A stretch of DNA of 64,000 nt from Pseudolabrys sp. FHR47 (GTDB taxonomy: Bacteria > Pseudomonadota > Alphaproteobacteria > Rhizobiales > Xanthobacteraceae): the NCBI RefSeq assembly GCF_005153485.1, contig NZ_CP039740.1:3227001-3291000 (forward strand), given 5' to 3'. Below, one piece after another: positions 56,702 through 63,869 of this stretch. The notes beneath the pieces are model-generated. The model was given only the letters and a program-made list of their open reading frames with translations. It was not told the DNA's origin and made no database searches. Position numbers and translations under genes: made by a program. Within the stretch, counting starts at the first letter, position 1. Each line of letters starts with the position of its first letter.

Positions 56702-57544
56702 GTGCCCACCGAAATCCGTTCGGCGATCGATTTCTACGAGCGCCATCCCATCTCGGCCGACATCATCAAGGCCAAGCTGCTTGCCGCGCGCGGCACCCTG
56801 ACCGGCATCACGCCGGACGAACTGTTCCCGCACGATCAAGATCACTACGGCGGCCTCGACGCCAACGACGCGCTGGCGCAGCGCGCGCAGATCAAGGCCG
56901 GCATGCGCGTCGCCGACTTCTGCGCGGGGCTGGGCGGCCCGGCACGTTATCTCAGCGCTCGTTACGGCGCCGATGTCACCGGCATTGAGCTCACGCCGGC
57001 GCGCGTGCGCGGCGCGGCCGAGCTGACCGCGCTCGCGGGTCTCAACGATCGCGTCCGCATCATCGAAGGCAATGTCATGGCCGTGCCGCTCGACGATGAA
57101 AGCGTCGATGTCGTCGTCAGCCAGGAGGCTTTCCTGCATGTGCCGGACAAGCCGAAGGCGCTCACCGAGGCGCACCGCATTCTCAAGAGCGGTGGCCGCC
57201 TCGCCTTCACCGACTGGGTCGCGCACCGGCCGCTGGGCAAGGACGATGCCGAGCTGATGTGGGCCGGCATGGCCGCCACCAATCTCTACGACATCCCCGC
57301 TTATACGACATTGATCGAAGCCGCCGGCTTCACGGTGACGTCGGTCGACGATCTCACCGCCGACTGGGCGGAGATCCTGAAAGTACGCCTCGCGATGTAT
57401 CAGACGCTGCGTGGCGAAACCCTCGCCGCCGGCACAGTCTCAGGCCACGATGCCTTTTACGAAAGCTATGTCCGCTTCGTTGAGCTGGTCAGCGACGGCG
57501 CGCTCGGCGGCGCGCGGTTCGCGGGGGTCAAGGGAGTGTCCTAG
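56702..57544 (+). CDS. SAM-dependent methyltransferase (class I)
   Basis: 280 residues from a GTG start at 56702 preceded by GAGGAAA. Motif I is VADFCAGLGGPARYLSARY, motif II-like VTGIELTPARVRGAAEL, and motif III VVVSQEAFLHVPDKPKALTEAHRILKSGG. It resembles small-molecule methyltransferases, such as sarcosine/dimethylglycine N-methyltransferase-like enzymes. It lies 109 bases past the capsid gene on the opposite strand. Its 3' end (57369-57544) has a diverged copy at 60246-60420, bounding the terminase-carrying insertion. Confidence 0.88.
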   Translation: MPTEIRSAIDFYERHPISADIIKAKLLAARGTLTGITPDELFPHDQDHYGGLDANDALAQRAQIKAGMRVADFCAGLGGPARYLSARYGADVTGIELTPARVRGAAELTALAGLNDRVRIIEGNVMAVPLDDESVDVVVSQEAFLHVPDKPKALTEAHRILKSGGRLAFTDWVAHRPLGKDDAELMWAGMAATNLYDIPAYTTLIEAAGFTVTSVDDLTADWAEILKVRLAMYQTLRGETLAAGTVSGHDAFYESYVRFVELVSDGALGGARFAGVKGVS

Positions 57545-57594
57545 GTCGGTTTGAAGATTTACCTAACTGTGCGTCGAAAGCCGCTCGGCGAACC

Positions 57595-58983
57595 TCACCT
57601 GCGCCACGCCCAACGCGGCACGAGGGGCCCGTCATACAGACTGCGAATTCTCGGTCCTTCGTGCCGCCGTTCCGACAGTGCCGTAAGCGCCCAGACAAGC
57701 GCGTCAAGCCTGTCGGGAGAGCGCCCGGACGAGAGGCCGTCCAGCCCGAAATCGCACATTTCGTCTTCGAGCAACGGGAAAGCGCCAACGTGCTTCACTT
57801 TTCCTTGCTCATAGAGCGCGGCAACTGGCTCTGCCCGCAGATATTTGCCGCGTGTTGCGTGCACTTCTTGCAACGGCACTGCGCTGTCCACCTCGCGCAG
57901 CACTGAACGGACCATTTCGCCGCCCATGTTCACCTCGACGACGATGCGGTTCGCCTCCAATTTGCGATAGAGCGCGACAGCCTTTGTCGCCCAACCTGAA
58001 GGCGACAAACCGGCTGCCGAAGCGTCGTCAAGCACGTAGAGATGACCGCTCTCGCTGCGCCCGGCAGCCACGATGCCGCAAGCATCAGCGCCGCGTCGAG
58101 ACGAGCCCGGCGGATCGATTGCAACGACAATCCGTGTCAGCGGCGGTGCTTCGGCGACGCGGCAACTCTCGATCAATTCGCGAGACCAGAGCGAGTCGGC
58201 GCGATCCTCGATAAGCTCTCCTTCCAGCTCTTGCCGCCCAAGCCGCGTGCCTGCATAGCGGCCGACCACCATCTCAAGAAAGGTCGGAGCGAGAAAGAGT
58301 TTGTTCGCCCGCGTGGCAGCGCGTGTGACGCGTGTTCGCGGGTCGGCAATAAGCCTCTTGATAATCGGAATTGGCCTAGGTGTCGTTGTGACAATCTGCC
58401 GAGGCCGTTGACCCAGACGCAGACCGAATTGCAGAGTATCGAAGGCAACATCGGCATAGCGCCATTTGGCCAGTTCGTCGCACCATGCTGCCTCAAATTG
58501 CGGGCCTCGCAGACTTTCGGGATCGGCGGCCGAAAACACTTGAGCAACGGCACCGTTCGACCACTCAAGCCTGCGGCGCGTTGCATTCCATGTGGGTCGC
58601 TGCGATGGCCGCGCAATCGAGATCAAGCCGGACGGGCCGTGAATCATTACCTCCCGTGCGTCGTACTCCGTCTCGCCGACGAGGGCGATGCAGCCATGCG
58701 GCCGATCGGCAAAGGGTGGTACGCCATGCGCCAACGCCCTCACCCATTCGGCGCCAAGGCGCGTCTTGCCGGCGCCGCGACCGCCGAGCGCCAACCATGT
58801 CGTCCATGGAGCCCCATCGTTTCCCGTCTCGCCGTATTCCTGGTGTTCATGGGCAAGCGGGGCGAAGTCGTCAGCGAGGTGTATCTGTTCCGCTAGGCTC
58901 GATTTCTGATTCAGGAATTCGTCGATCAGCTCGGCTTCGCACAAAGTCGCGAATGCGTCGCGCAAGTCCATGACGGAATTCAT
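57595..58983 (-). CDS. Phage/GTA-type terminase large subunit (DNA packaging ATPase/nuclease)
   Basis: 462 residues from the ATG at 58983, which has AAAGGAC upstream; earlier starts lie in the overlap with the small subunit. Walker A GGRGAGKT (about residue 66) follows TTWLAL, Walker B is EAAWCDELAK, and the nuclease acidic sites are VVAIDPPGSS, RIVVEVNMGG and SPDRLDALVW. Of the RcGTA gp2 family, it would package headfuls of DNA. Its GC content is visibly lower than the neighbouring GTA genes. It is placed between capsid and protease instead of before the portal, consistent with arrival on the insertion at 57545-60420. Confidence 0.95.
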   Translation of the reverse strand: MNSVMDLRDAFATLCEAELIDEFLNQKSSLAEQIHLADDFAPLAHEHQEYGETGNDGAPWTTWLALGGRGAGKTRLGAEWVRALAHGVPPFADRPHGCIALVGETEYDAREVMIHGPSGLISIARPSQRPTWNATRRRLEWSNGAVAQVFSAADPESLRGPQFEAAWCDELAKWRYADVAFDTLQFGLRLGQRPRQIVTTTPRPIPIIKRLIADPRTRVTRAATRANKLFLAPTFLEMVVGRYAGTRLGRQELEGELIEDRADSLWSRELIESCRVAEAPPLTRIVVAIDPPGSSRRGADACGIVAAGRSESGHLYVLDDASAAGLSPSGWATKAVALYRKLEANRIVVEVNMGGEMVRSVLREVDSAVPLQEVHATRGKYLRAEPVAALYEQGKVKHVGAFPLLEDEMCDFGLDGLSSGRSPDRLDALVWALTALSERRHEGPRIRSLYDGPLVPRWAWRR

Positions 58984-59500
58984 CGATGTCCTTTGGAATA
59001 TCGCTCGCGGGAATTTGTTCTTCATTGACGGTGTCGGGCAGCCGCAAGTGACGCACCTTGCTCAGCGTGTCAGTCAAGCGCCCGACAATGCGCGCGGCGC
59101 GATCATTTTCGGCGTTCGCGGACACATCATTGCGGATGCTTGTTTGGCGTCGCTCCAACTCTGCGAGTTGCAACTCGACCTGCCGTTCCAGCCGATCTGC
59201 GAGCGCGGCACGCTCTGACTCTGACATCTTGGTGCCAGCTCTGACTGTCGCTTCATTGGAAGCGGCGGCCATCGCCTCGGCCGCTTCCTTCGCCAATTTC
59301 AGATCCTGGGGCACCTCACGCGGAGCGCGATTCTGGCGTCGTGGCCAGTCTTCGCGACGCGCAAGCTGATCGATGGTCTTGCGATGCACTCCATAGTCGA
59401 CCGCAATCGATTGCTGCGGTTCGTCCGTCTCCACGTAACGCTGGCGAATGTCGGCAATCGCTTCGGGCGTGAAATTGCGATGAGTTCGACGATATTGCAT
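58871..59500 (-). CDS. Terminase small-subunit-like DNA-binding protein
   Basis: 209 residues. N-terminal helix-turn-helix-like region FTPEAIADIRQRYVETDEPQ, IAVDYGVHRKTIDQLARRED, then a long charged coiled region (EAAEAMAAASNEATV, ADRLERQVELQLAELERRQ). Position directly upstream of the large subunit and the HTH match small terminases, which recognise DNA for packaging. Its 3' end overlaps the large subunit gene by 113 bases. Divergent from the small ORF at 59635. Confidence 0.82.
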   Translation of the reverse strand: MQYRRTHRNFTPEAIADIRQRYVETDEPQQSIAVDYGVHRKTIDQLARREDWPRRQNRAPREVPQDLKLAKEAAEAMAAASNEATVRAGTKMSESERAALADRLERQVELQLAELERRQTSIRNDVSANAENDRAARIVGRLTDTLSKVRHLRLPDTVNEEQIPASDIPKDIDEFRHGLARRIRDFVRSRADRRIPESEIEPSGTDTPR

Positions 59501-59575
59501 TTGATCTCGGAGGTTTCTGACTACCGTGTCCGGCGAGAGAACAATTGGTGATCCGAGCGGCCTTCATGACCTTGC

Positions 59576-59604
59576 TTGCAGCCCCACACAACTCTCGGTA
59601 TAGT
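59576..59604 (+). promoter_or_regulatory. Candidate sigma-70 promoter in the terminase island
   Basis: A -35 box TTGCAG (59576-59581) and a -10 box TATAGT (59599-59604) with a 17-base spacer, followed by an A/T-rich run and a strong ribosome site GGAGGG (59621-59626) eight bases before the ATG at 59635. It would drive the small ORFs divergently from the terminase genes. Confidence 0.6.
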
Positions 59605-59634
59605 TTTTAAAAAAGACCTAGGAGGGTTGCATTC

Positions 59635-59895
59635 ATGGCTTCCGCGGTCGAAATGACGAGCACGGTAGAAGAGACGTGCAAGTACACTCGCGATATATGC
59701 GCCGAGTTGGCGGCGCTGTGCGCCAATGCCGGACTATCGGTTTTGTCCTACACCCTCAAAATGGCGCAACTAGAGGCCGCATCTCAATTGGCAGAGATTC
59801 GGAGCGAACCGATTGCCGATATGCCCGTTTGGGACGGGGCACAAATTCACCAAGAGGAAGCGACGGCAGTCCTCATAAATACAGCTACTGGTTGA
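59635..59895 (+). CDS. Small helical protein of unknown function, island gene
   Basis: 86 residues with the best promoter and ribosome-binding site in the island. Alpha-helical and cysteine-containing (TVEETCKYTRDICAELAAL), with YTLKMAQLEAASQLAEIR in the second half; short proteins with a YLLEMARLEA-like stretch occur in Rhizobiales but have no known role. It is divergent from the small terminase. Could be a regulator of packaging (inference). Confidence 0.75.
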   Translation: MASAVEMTSTVEETCKYTRDICAELAALCANAGLSVLSYTLKMAQLEAASQLAEIRSEPIADMPVWDGAQIHQEEATAVLINTATG

Positions 59896-59995
59896 TGGCA
59901 TTGAACAAAACCGGCTTGCCTATGTTCTCATTTTGTTCTGTAGTTGCCTTATGCATACGCGCGCCAGCACCCTCTATTACGCCCTGTTATTCGCG

Positions 59996-60166
59996 ATGCG
60001 CCCGATGACTATCGAAGCCAAGCGCGGGCGCATGAAAGTCCGGCTAACGGATGAGGAATCCAGGTTGATCGCCGAGGCCGTCATTGAGCGGCTTAAGCTG
60101 CATGGGGACCTTTGGAAGCTAGATGAAGAAATGCCGGTCAATCACGGTCCGGCTCCCAGCTTCTAA
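59996..60166 (+). CDS. Small protein of unknown function, island gene
   Basis: 56 residues from the ATG at 59996 (the frame opens at 59933, and an ATG at 60005 is also possible). A mostly charged helix with LTDEESRLIAEAVIERLKLHG. No domain recognised. It ends about 80 bases before the methyltransferase 3' remnant. Start is uncertain because no strong ribosome site is seen. Confidence 0.5.
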   Translation: MRPMTIEAKRGRMKVRLTDEESRLIAEAVIERLKLHGDLWKLDEEMPVNHGPAPSF

Positions 60167-60245
60167 AGTCAGTCATTTGATGCCGCCCTAGTTGGTGACC
60201 TCTTTCTTTCGTTGTCGATCTCATCGTCCAAGAACTGACGCGCCA

Positions 60246-60420
60246 TCTGGACGGAGACCGTCAAATTGCGTCTGGCGATGTATCAGAAGCTGCGCGGCGA
60301 AACCCTCGCCGCCGGCACCGTGTCAGGCCACGACGCCTTCTATGAAAGCTATGTGCGCTTCGTCGACCTGCTCAGCCAAGGCGCGCTCGGCGGGGCGAGG
60401 TTTGTGGGGGTGAAGGGGTA
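60246..60420 (+). pseudogene. Truncated copy of the methyltransferase 3' end
   Basis: Encodes a C-terminal segment reading LAMYQKLRGETLAAGTVSG, then DAFYESYVRFVDLLSQGA and GGARFVGVKG before the TAG at 60418. This matches the last ~57 codons of the gene at 56702 in the same orientation, with scattered substitutions (roughly five in six bases the same by eye). It lacks the upstream methyltransferase domain. Together with the parental end (57369-57544) it forms a direct repeat flanking the terminase genes. Confidence 0.9.
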
Positions 60421-60423
60421 GCG

Positions 60424-60945
60424 TCAAGTATACTTCAACAATTCAACTTCAATCTTTTTACGCACAGCTTGGTCAACCAATTCAACTTGCCTTATGGCGA
60501 CCACCAAACACTCCTCACGATCTTTCGCTAGCGCTGACCTTTCTGCAGCATCCAACGCCTCACTCAGGTTATCGAATTCATTGTTCCCAATACCATCCCA
60601 ATCGTCACCACCACACATCTGCGAATCCGACGCCCGACGCAATGCGCGCGAAAGAGCTCTATTTGCAGCCGACTTGGAGGCATTTAACTCTAAGAATTGC
60701 TCAGAAATAGCACCCGCATCCCGCTGCGCCCTGAGCTGCTCAATTTTATCAAGCAACTTCATAAACTCATCTAAAGCCACCTCAATCGGCCGGGCGACAC
60801 GCCTATCGAACTCTTCCCTTCTATTCTTCTTCTTATCTCTCAGACTCGAAATAATTGCATTCACCATATTCCAAATGAGAGACGACGCGCCGATTCCAAA
60901 CGCGATCCAATTTGCAGCGGTCCAAGTTGATAAAAACTCTTTCAT
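60424..60945 (-). CDS. Membrane-anchored protein of unknown function (third gene of GHKL-STAS operon)
   Basis: 173 residues: a short N-terminus, one membrane helix (about residues 12-33; NWIAFGIGASSLIWNMVNAIIS) and a basic cytoplasmic region with a helical coiled stretch (VALDEFMKLLDKIEQLRAQRD). No catalytic motif seen. It is 17 bases after the DUF4325-like gene on the same strand, is AT-rich, and ends only 3 bases past the methyltransferase remnant. Likely the effector or anchor of the neighbouring pair (inference). Confidence 0.7.
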   Translation of the reverse strand: MKEFLSTWTAANWIAFGIGASSLIWNMVNAIISSLRDKKKNRREEFDRRVARPIEVALDEFMKLLDKIEQLRAQRDAGAISEQFLELNASKSAANRALSRALRRASDSQMCGGDDWDGIGNNEFDNLSEALDAAERSALAKDREECLVVAIRQVELVDQAVRKKIEVELLKYT

Positions 60946-60962
60946 AAATCCCGCTAAACGAC

Positions 60963-61298
60963 CTACTGCTCTCCGGCCAAATGCCTGCTCGTAAGTATCC
61001 GATCAACCCCTGCGCGCACATCATCAAGGATATGCATCGGCGCATCAAATTTATAATGCTTATAAAATCCATGTTCGCCCAAGTTAGAGACGCTACCAGC
61101 AAATAGCCCCTGGAGGAACGATGGCGTCAGCGTTCGCATATCACCGGGCACACGAACAACGATCTCCTCATCAACTTTATCAAGTCGATCCAAATCAAAT
61201 TCCTGGCGCGCAGCAACGCCACGCTCGTGGCCAATGAGGCTACGCACTTCACCTCTAGTCAGAATTACGAGATCAACTTCAGGCATTGTCTGGTGCAC
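60963..61298 (-). CDS. STAS-like DUF4325-type protein
   Basis: 111 residues. The C-terminal half, DEEIVVRVPGDMRTLTPSF then LQGLFAGSV and GFYKHYKFDAP, matches the STAS-like DUF4325 pattern by eye (a hydrophobic strand, then pSFlqglF). Such proteins are often next to GHKL ATPases, like anti-sigma/anti-anti-sigma pairs. The gene overlaps the upstream ATPase gene by 20 bases, so the two are translationally coupled. Confidence 0.7.
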   Translation of the reverse strand: MHQTMPEVDLVILTRGEVRSLIGHERGVAARQEFDLDRLDKVDEEIVVRVPGDMRTLTPSFLQGLFAGSVSNLGEHGFYKHYKFDAPMHILDDVRAGVDRILTSRHLAGEQ

Positions 61299-62745
61299 TT
61301 AAATGCTTGGGATTTAGCGTCCAAGCCATAGTTATGATTGTACCCCGGATTGGGGCCGGCAGAGAAAAAACGTGACTGCTATCTGGCGGACGTTCCGGAT
61401 CATTTTCCGAATTGAACCACTGCTCTCTCGGGGCCAATCTACCAACGCTCAAAGCAGCCCCCCTCCTGACACCCACCATATATGGCCTCGTCACGCTGAT
61501 GCAGGTACTACCCGACAGTATCGCCAACTTAGGGGCGACACCGGCGTCGCTCAAGCCACCTAAAGCAGAAAAAAACTCCAACACGTCCATCAACCCCGTT
61601 CCGCCTCTATGTGCCCGTAGAGCGTCACTGAAGCGAGAAACGCCGTCCTGCAAGGCAAACACCGTTTGAAGATTTTCCTCGGAGAATTTTCGGTCGAATA
61701 GGTTCCGATGCCGAGAGACATATTCGGCCATTTTCCGCTGCGTTCGCGCGCCCGCCGTCTTAATGCTCTCCGCGACCGTCGCGCCCAAACTCATAAATGA
61801 CAAATGACACCGGTACTTGGACAAATCGCCCTTTCCAATTCGCGTCATAAATCCGGCAATTGCCCAATCACCATCTTGCGAAGAAATGTCGCTATGGCGC
61901 TCGGCATTGTCCAGCGCTTCCCCCACTACTGTCTGCACATATCGGCAGCCGACCGGGGTAAGCTCTCGGTTTACCAGAGAACCCAGCCAACCGTTTATAG
62001 CTTCGATCAAGTCGTCAGCGACGCGCTCATAACTCTGAGGATCAAGCATTCTCGACGCAGACGAGGACGACCCTGCAGGGCGGCGCGTCCTAAACGGAAA
62101 AGGCCACACGAACGTCCGATCATTCGGTAAGGGGAACGCCATCCTAAGTGGCTTTCGAAGCCCGACGATATCTAAAACCTTTTGGGTTTGCGGCGTTATT
62201 GAGCCACCCGAGAATATTGGCATCATATCTTTGCGCATCGCCTGGAGCGCAAGATACGGGCCGACATCAAGACACGTCTCGTCATGAAAATTTAGACGCG
62301 CATCAATCACAACACTTTCAAGCCGCGCTATGAGCTGCAATGACTTTACGGTATCAATCGGATTGTCGAGAAATGAGAAGTCCTTCAAATCTACAGTTTC
62401 TGAAGAGCTGTGCCTCTGCATCGGCCCAAGCCACTCACGCGATCTATCAGCATACAGACCGTCCATAAGTAGGTTGTCTCTTCGGTGCGTCCTAGCAAGG
62501 ATGTCGACAGGTAGCCGTCTCGAACCTCCCCTAATAAATAACTTTCTTCGGGACCTCTTTTTGTTGGAAGCATATCGTCGTCGATTTTGTCTCTCCGCTG
62601 CCGAGCCGTGCTTAATGCTGTTCGCAGTTAAGCTCAACTTCCGACGATATAGCGATAATAGAGTTCTAATTCGGAGAGCGTCTGCTTCCGAATATCCAGC
62701 TCGCAGCCATGGTAAAAACGACCTTTTATCCACGCGGGCCCGCAA
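61279..62745 (-). CDS. GHKL-type ATPase with N-terminal STAS-like region
   Basis: 488 residues. An N-terminal basic region (about 50-75) precedes a STAS-like segment (about 140-200; SVVIDARLNFHD, KVLDIVGLRKPLRM). The C-terminal half is a GHKL ATP-binding fold with N-box VVGEALDNAERHS (about 273-285) and G-box RGGTGL (about 380-385); the usual DxGxG box is degenerate (MSLGATVAES). No phosphoacceptor histidine region, so it is not a classical kinase. Start is a TTG and uncertain. AT-rich, foreign-looking. Likely an NTP-driven switch acting with the STAS-like partner. Confidence 0.75.
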   Translation of the reverse strand: MRARVDKRSFLPWLRAGYSEADALRIRTLLSLYRRKLSLTANSIKHGSAAERQNRRRYASNKKRSRRKLFIRGGSRRLPVDILARTHRRDNLLMDGLYADRSREWLGPMQRHSSSETVDLKDFSFLDNPIDTVKSLQLIARLESVVIDARLNFHDETCLDVGPYLALQAMRKDMMPIFSGGSITPQTQKVLDIVGLRKPLRMAFPLPNDRTFVWPFPFRTRRPAGSSSSASRMLDPQSYERVADDLIEAINGWLGSLVNRELTPVGCRYVQTVVGEALDNAERHSDISSQDGDWAIAGFMTRIGKGDLSKYRCHLSFMSLGATVAESIKTAGARTQRKMAEYVSRHRNLFDRKFSEENLQTVFALQDGVSRFSDALRAHRGGTGLMDVLEFFSALGGLSDAGVAPKLAILSGSTCISVTRPYMVGVRRGAALSVGRLAPREQWFNSENDPERPPDSSHVFSLPAPIRGTIITMAWTLNPKHLSAPDNA

Positions 62746-62768
62746 GAACGATTCAGCTACAACTCGAC

Positions 62769-63359
62769 CTATTGCGTACCCGCTTGGTCGTGACTAGGCA
62801 AGCAACTACCTTGGCATAGCCCCACCCGCCACTCCGCTTCCGCGCGCGTGCGCGCGAATGAGGGACGCCGGGAGGAAGCGTCCTTCACCGCATGCACGCG
62901 CGCGCCCGCCAGCAGCGGGAACGTGACAATGGAAATCTCCCAGAGGTCGACCGCGAGCAGCGCGCGCACCCGCGTCTTCGGATCGATGCGACCTCTCACG
63001 GTGCGAAAGCCGATCGACAGGCCGTCGATGGCGCCACTCCGGATCAGCGCCAGCAGTTCGCGGCCGCGCGCGACTTCCGGAATGAGCCGGCCGCGCGCGT
63101 AAAGGCCTTGGCTGTCCTCGCGCAGTTCGAGCCAGACGCCGACCGGCTCGGCCGGGTCGTGCTGGAACAGCATCGGCACGCGCTGCACGCTTTTCTGCCG
63201 CAGCGTTTGCGCGAAGGCGCCGCGCATCACCATGTCGCGCGCCTGGTCGATGGCGCCGAACAGCGAGGCATAACCTTCCACGGTGCCGTCCTCGTGAATG
63301 CGCGTCTTCGGCACGAACACGGAGGCGATGGTGGGGTCGTGCGAGAGCGCCAGCATCAC
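62769..63359 (-). CDS. GTA prohead protease (gp4-like), probably truncated at its C-terminus
   Basis: 196 residues. The HK97 prohead-protease core is present: EGYASLFGAIDQARDMV, catalytic histidine in LFQHDPAEPVGVW and serine in DGLSIGFRT. It would cleave the capsid delta region. The last ~20 residues (VGLCQGSCLPSHDQAGTQ) fit no family and lie past the GC drop near 62815, so the native end was probably replaced when the neighbouring island arrived. Overlaps the small gene upstream by 4 bases. Confidence 0.87.
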   Translation of the reverse strand: MMLALSHDPTIASVFVPKTRIHEDGTVEGYASLFGAIDQARDMVMRGAFAQTLRQKSVQRVPMLFQHDPAEPVGVWLELREDSQGLYARGRLIPEVARGRELLALIRSGAIDGLSIGFRTVRGRIDPKTRVRALLAVDLWEISIVTFPLLAGARVHAVKDASSRRPSFARTRAEAEWRVGLCQGSCLPSHDQAGTQ

Positions 63360-63553
63360 TTGCGGCCCCGGCGCCCGGTCTTCGCCTTTGACCCGCGCGG
63401 CGGCGCGCTCTTGCGCTTGGACGCGCGGTCGAGGTGATCGAGAAATTCGCGAAACACATCGAGGTGGTCGCGGCGGCCAGCGGCCCCGCTCTTGGTCTCA
63501 CCTTTTGTCTCGCGCTTGATCGAGCGCAGCACGGTATGCAGCGTGTCCATCAT
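63356..63553 (-). CDS. Small basic GTA-cluster protein between portal and protease
   Basis: 65 residues, highly basic C-terminus (PRGSKAKTGRRGRK) and a central FREFLDHLDRASKR helix. Overlaps both neighbours by 4 bases (ATGA), so it is part of the translated GTA operon. Function unknown; short unnamed genes in this place are seen in other rhizobial GTA clusters (general knowledge). Confidence 0.75.
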   Translation of the reverse strand: MMDTLHTVLRSIKRETKGETKSGAAGRRDHLDVFREFLDHLDRASKRKSAPPRGSKAKTGRRGRK

Positions 63554-63747
63554 CGGTCTCCTGAGCGGTCCTTGAAGATGTCGTTGAAGCGCGCCAGTTC
63601 GCGCACGAATTCGTCGAAGCGCCGGATCGCGGCGGTCAGTTCGCGCAGCGCGAACCAGGCCAGGCTGGATGCGGCGAGCGCCCATAGCAGCATCGCCACG
63701 TGGGCGAGGTCGCCGCGCGTGGAAAAAGTCTCGACGATGTCGGGCAT
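63550..63747 (-). CDS. Small membrane protein of the GTA cluster (gp3.5-like)
   Basis: 65 residues from the ATG at 63747. One membrane helix (about 14-33; LAHVAMLLWALAASSLAWFAL), then a charged tail (RELTAAIRRFDEFVREL). It lies between portal and prohead protease as gp3.5 does in RcGTA. An in-frame extension upstream crosses a repeat and is not supported. Confidence 0.75.
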   Translation of the reverse strand: MPDIVETFSTRGDLAHVAMLLWALAASSLAWFALRELTAAIRRFDEFVRELARFNDIFKDRSGDR

Positions 63748-63769
63748 GGGAGTGCCACTCACGCGCGCC

Positions 63770-63849
63770 GTCATCGTCCGCGAAAGCGGACGATCCAGCC
63801 CTCGCGGCGATTGTTCAAAGAGCTGGATCCACGCCTTCGCGGGGATGAC
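63770..63849. repeat. Palindromic repeat between portal and gp3.5-like gene
   Basis: Outer arms gtcatc and gatgac, with the perfect hairpin cgtccgc-gaaa-gcggacg (63775-63792) and inner gatccag and ctggatc. Same 'aag/gaaa' hairpin style as 3644-3707 and 47268-47367; sits where GTA genes are normally tightly spaced. Confidence 0.75.
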
Positions 63850-63869
63850 CGCTGAGTAGATGTTCGGCG

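Larger units (their letters stand above)
57545..60420. mobile_element. Terminase-carrying insertion bounded by direct copies of a methyltransferase 3' end
   Basis: The segment between the parental methyltransferase stop and its 3' remnant carries large and small terminase genes and two small ORFs with their own promoter. The remnant is in the same orientation and the same length as the parental end. This is the structure expected if an element inserted at the gene's 3' end and brought a replacement end with it. No integrase gene or insertion-sequence ends are seen, and the copies have diverged, so the event is old or happened by homologous exchange. Confidence 0.6.
60421..62815. mobile_element. 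AT-rich genomic island with GHKL-STAS-membrane operon
   Basis: Starts directly at the methyltransferase remnant stop and ends at an abrupt rise in GC inside the prohead protease. It contains three co-oriented genes (61279-62745, 60963-61298, 60424-60945), all much less GC-rich than the GTA genes beside them. No transposase, integrase or repeated ends are visible. The right boundary near 62815 is judged by base composition only. Confidence 0.6.

Noticed and set aside
58042..58896. 284-codon plus-strand open frame in the terminase island
   Set aside because: Antisense to the large terminase, whose Walker and nuclease motifs are intact; no ribosome site.
60192..60413. 73-codon frame across the methyltransferase remnant
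   Set aside because: It is in a different frame from the recognisable methyltransferase C-terminus, which explains the sequence.
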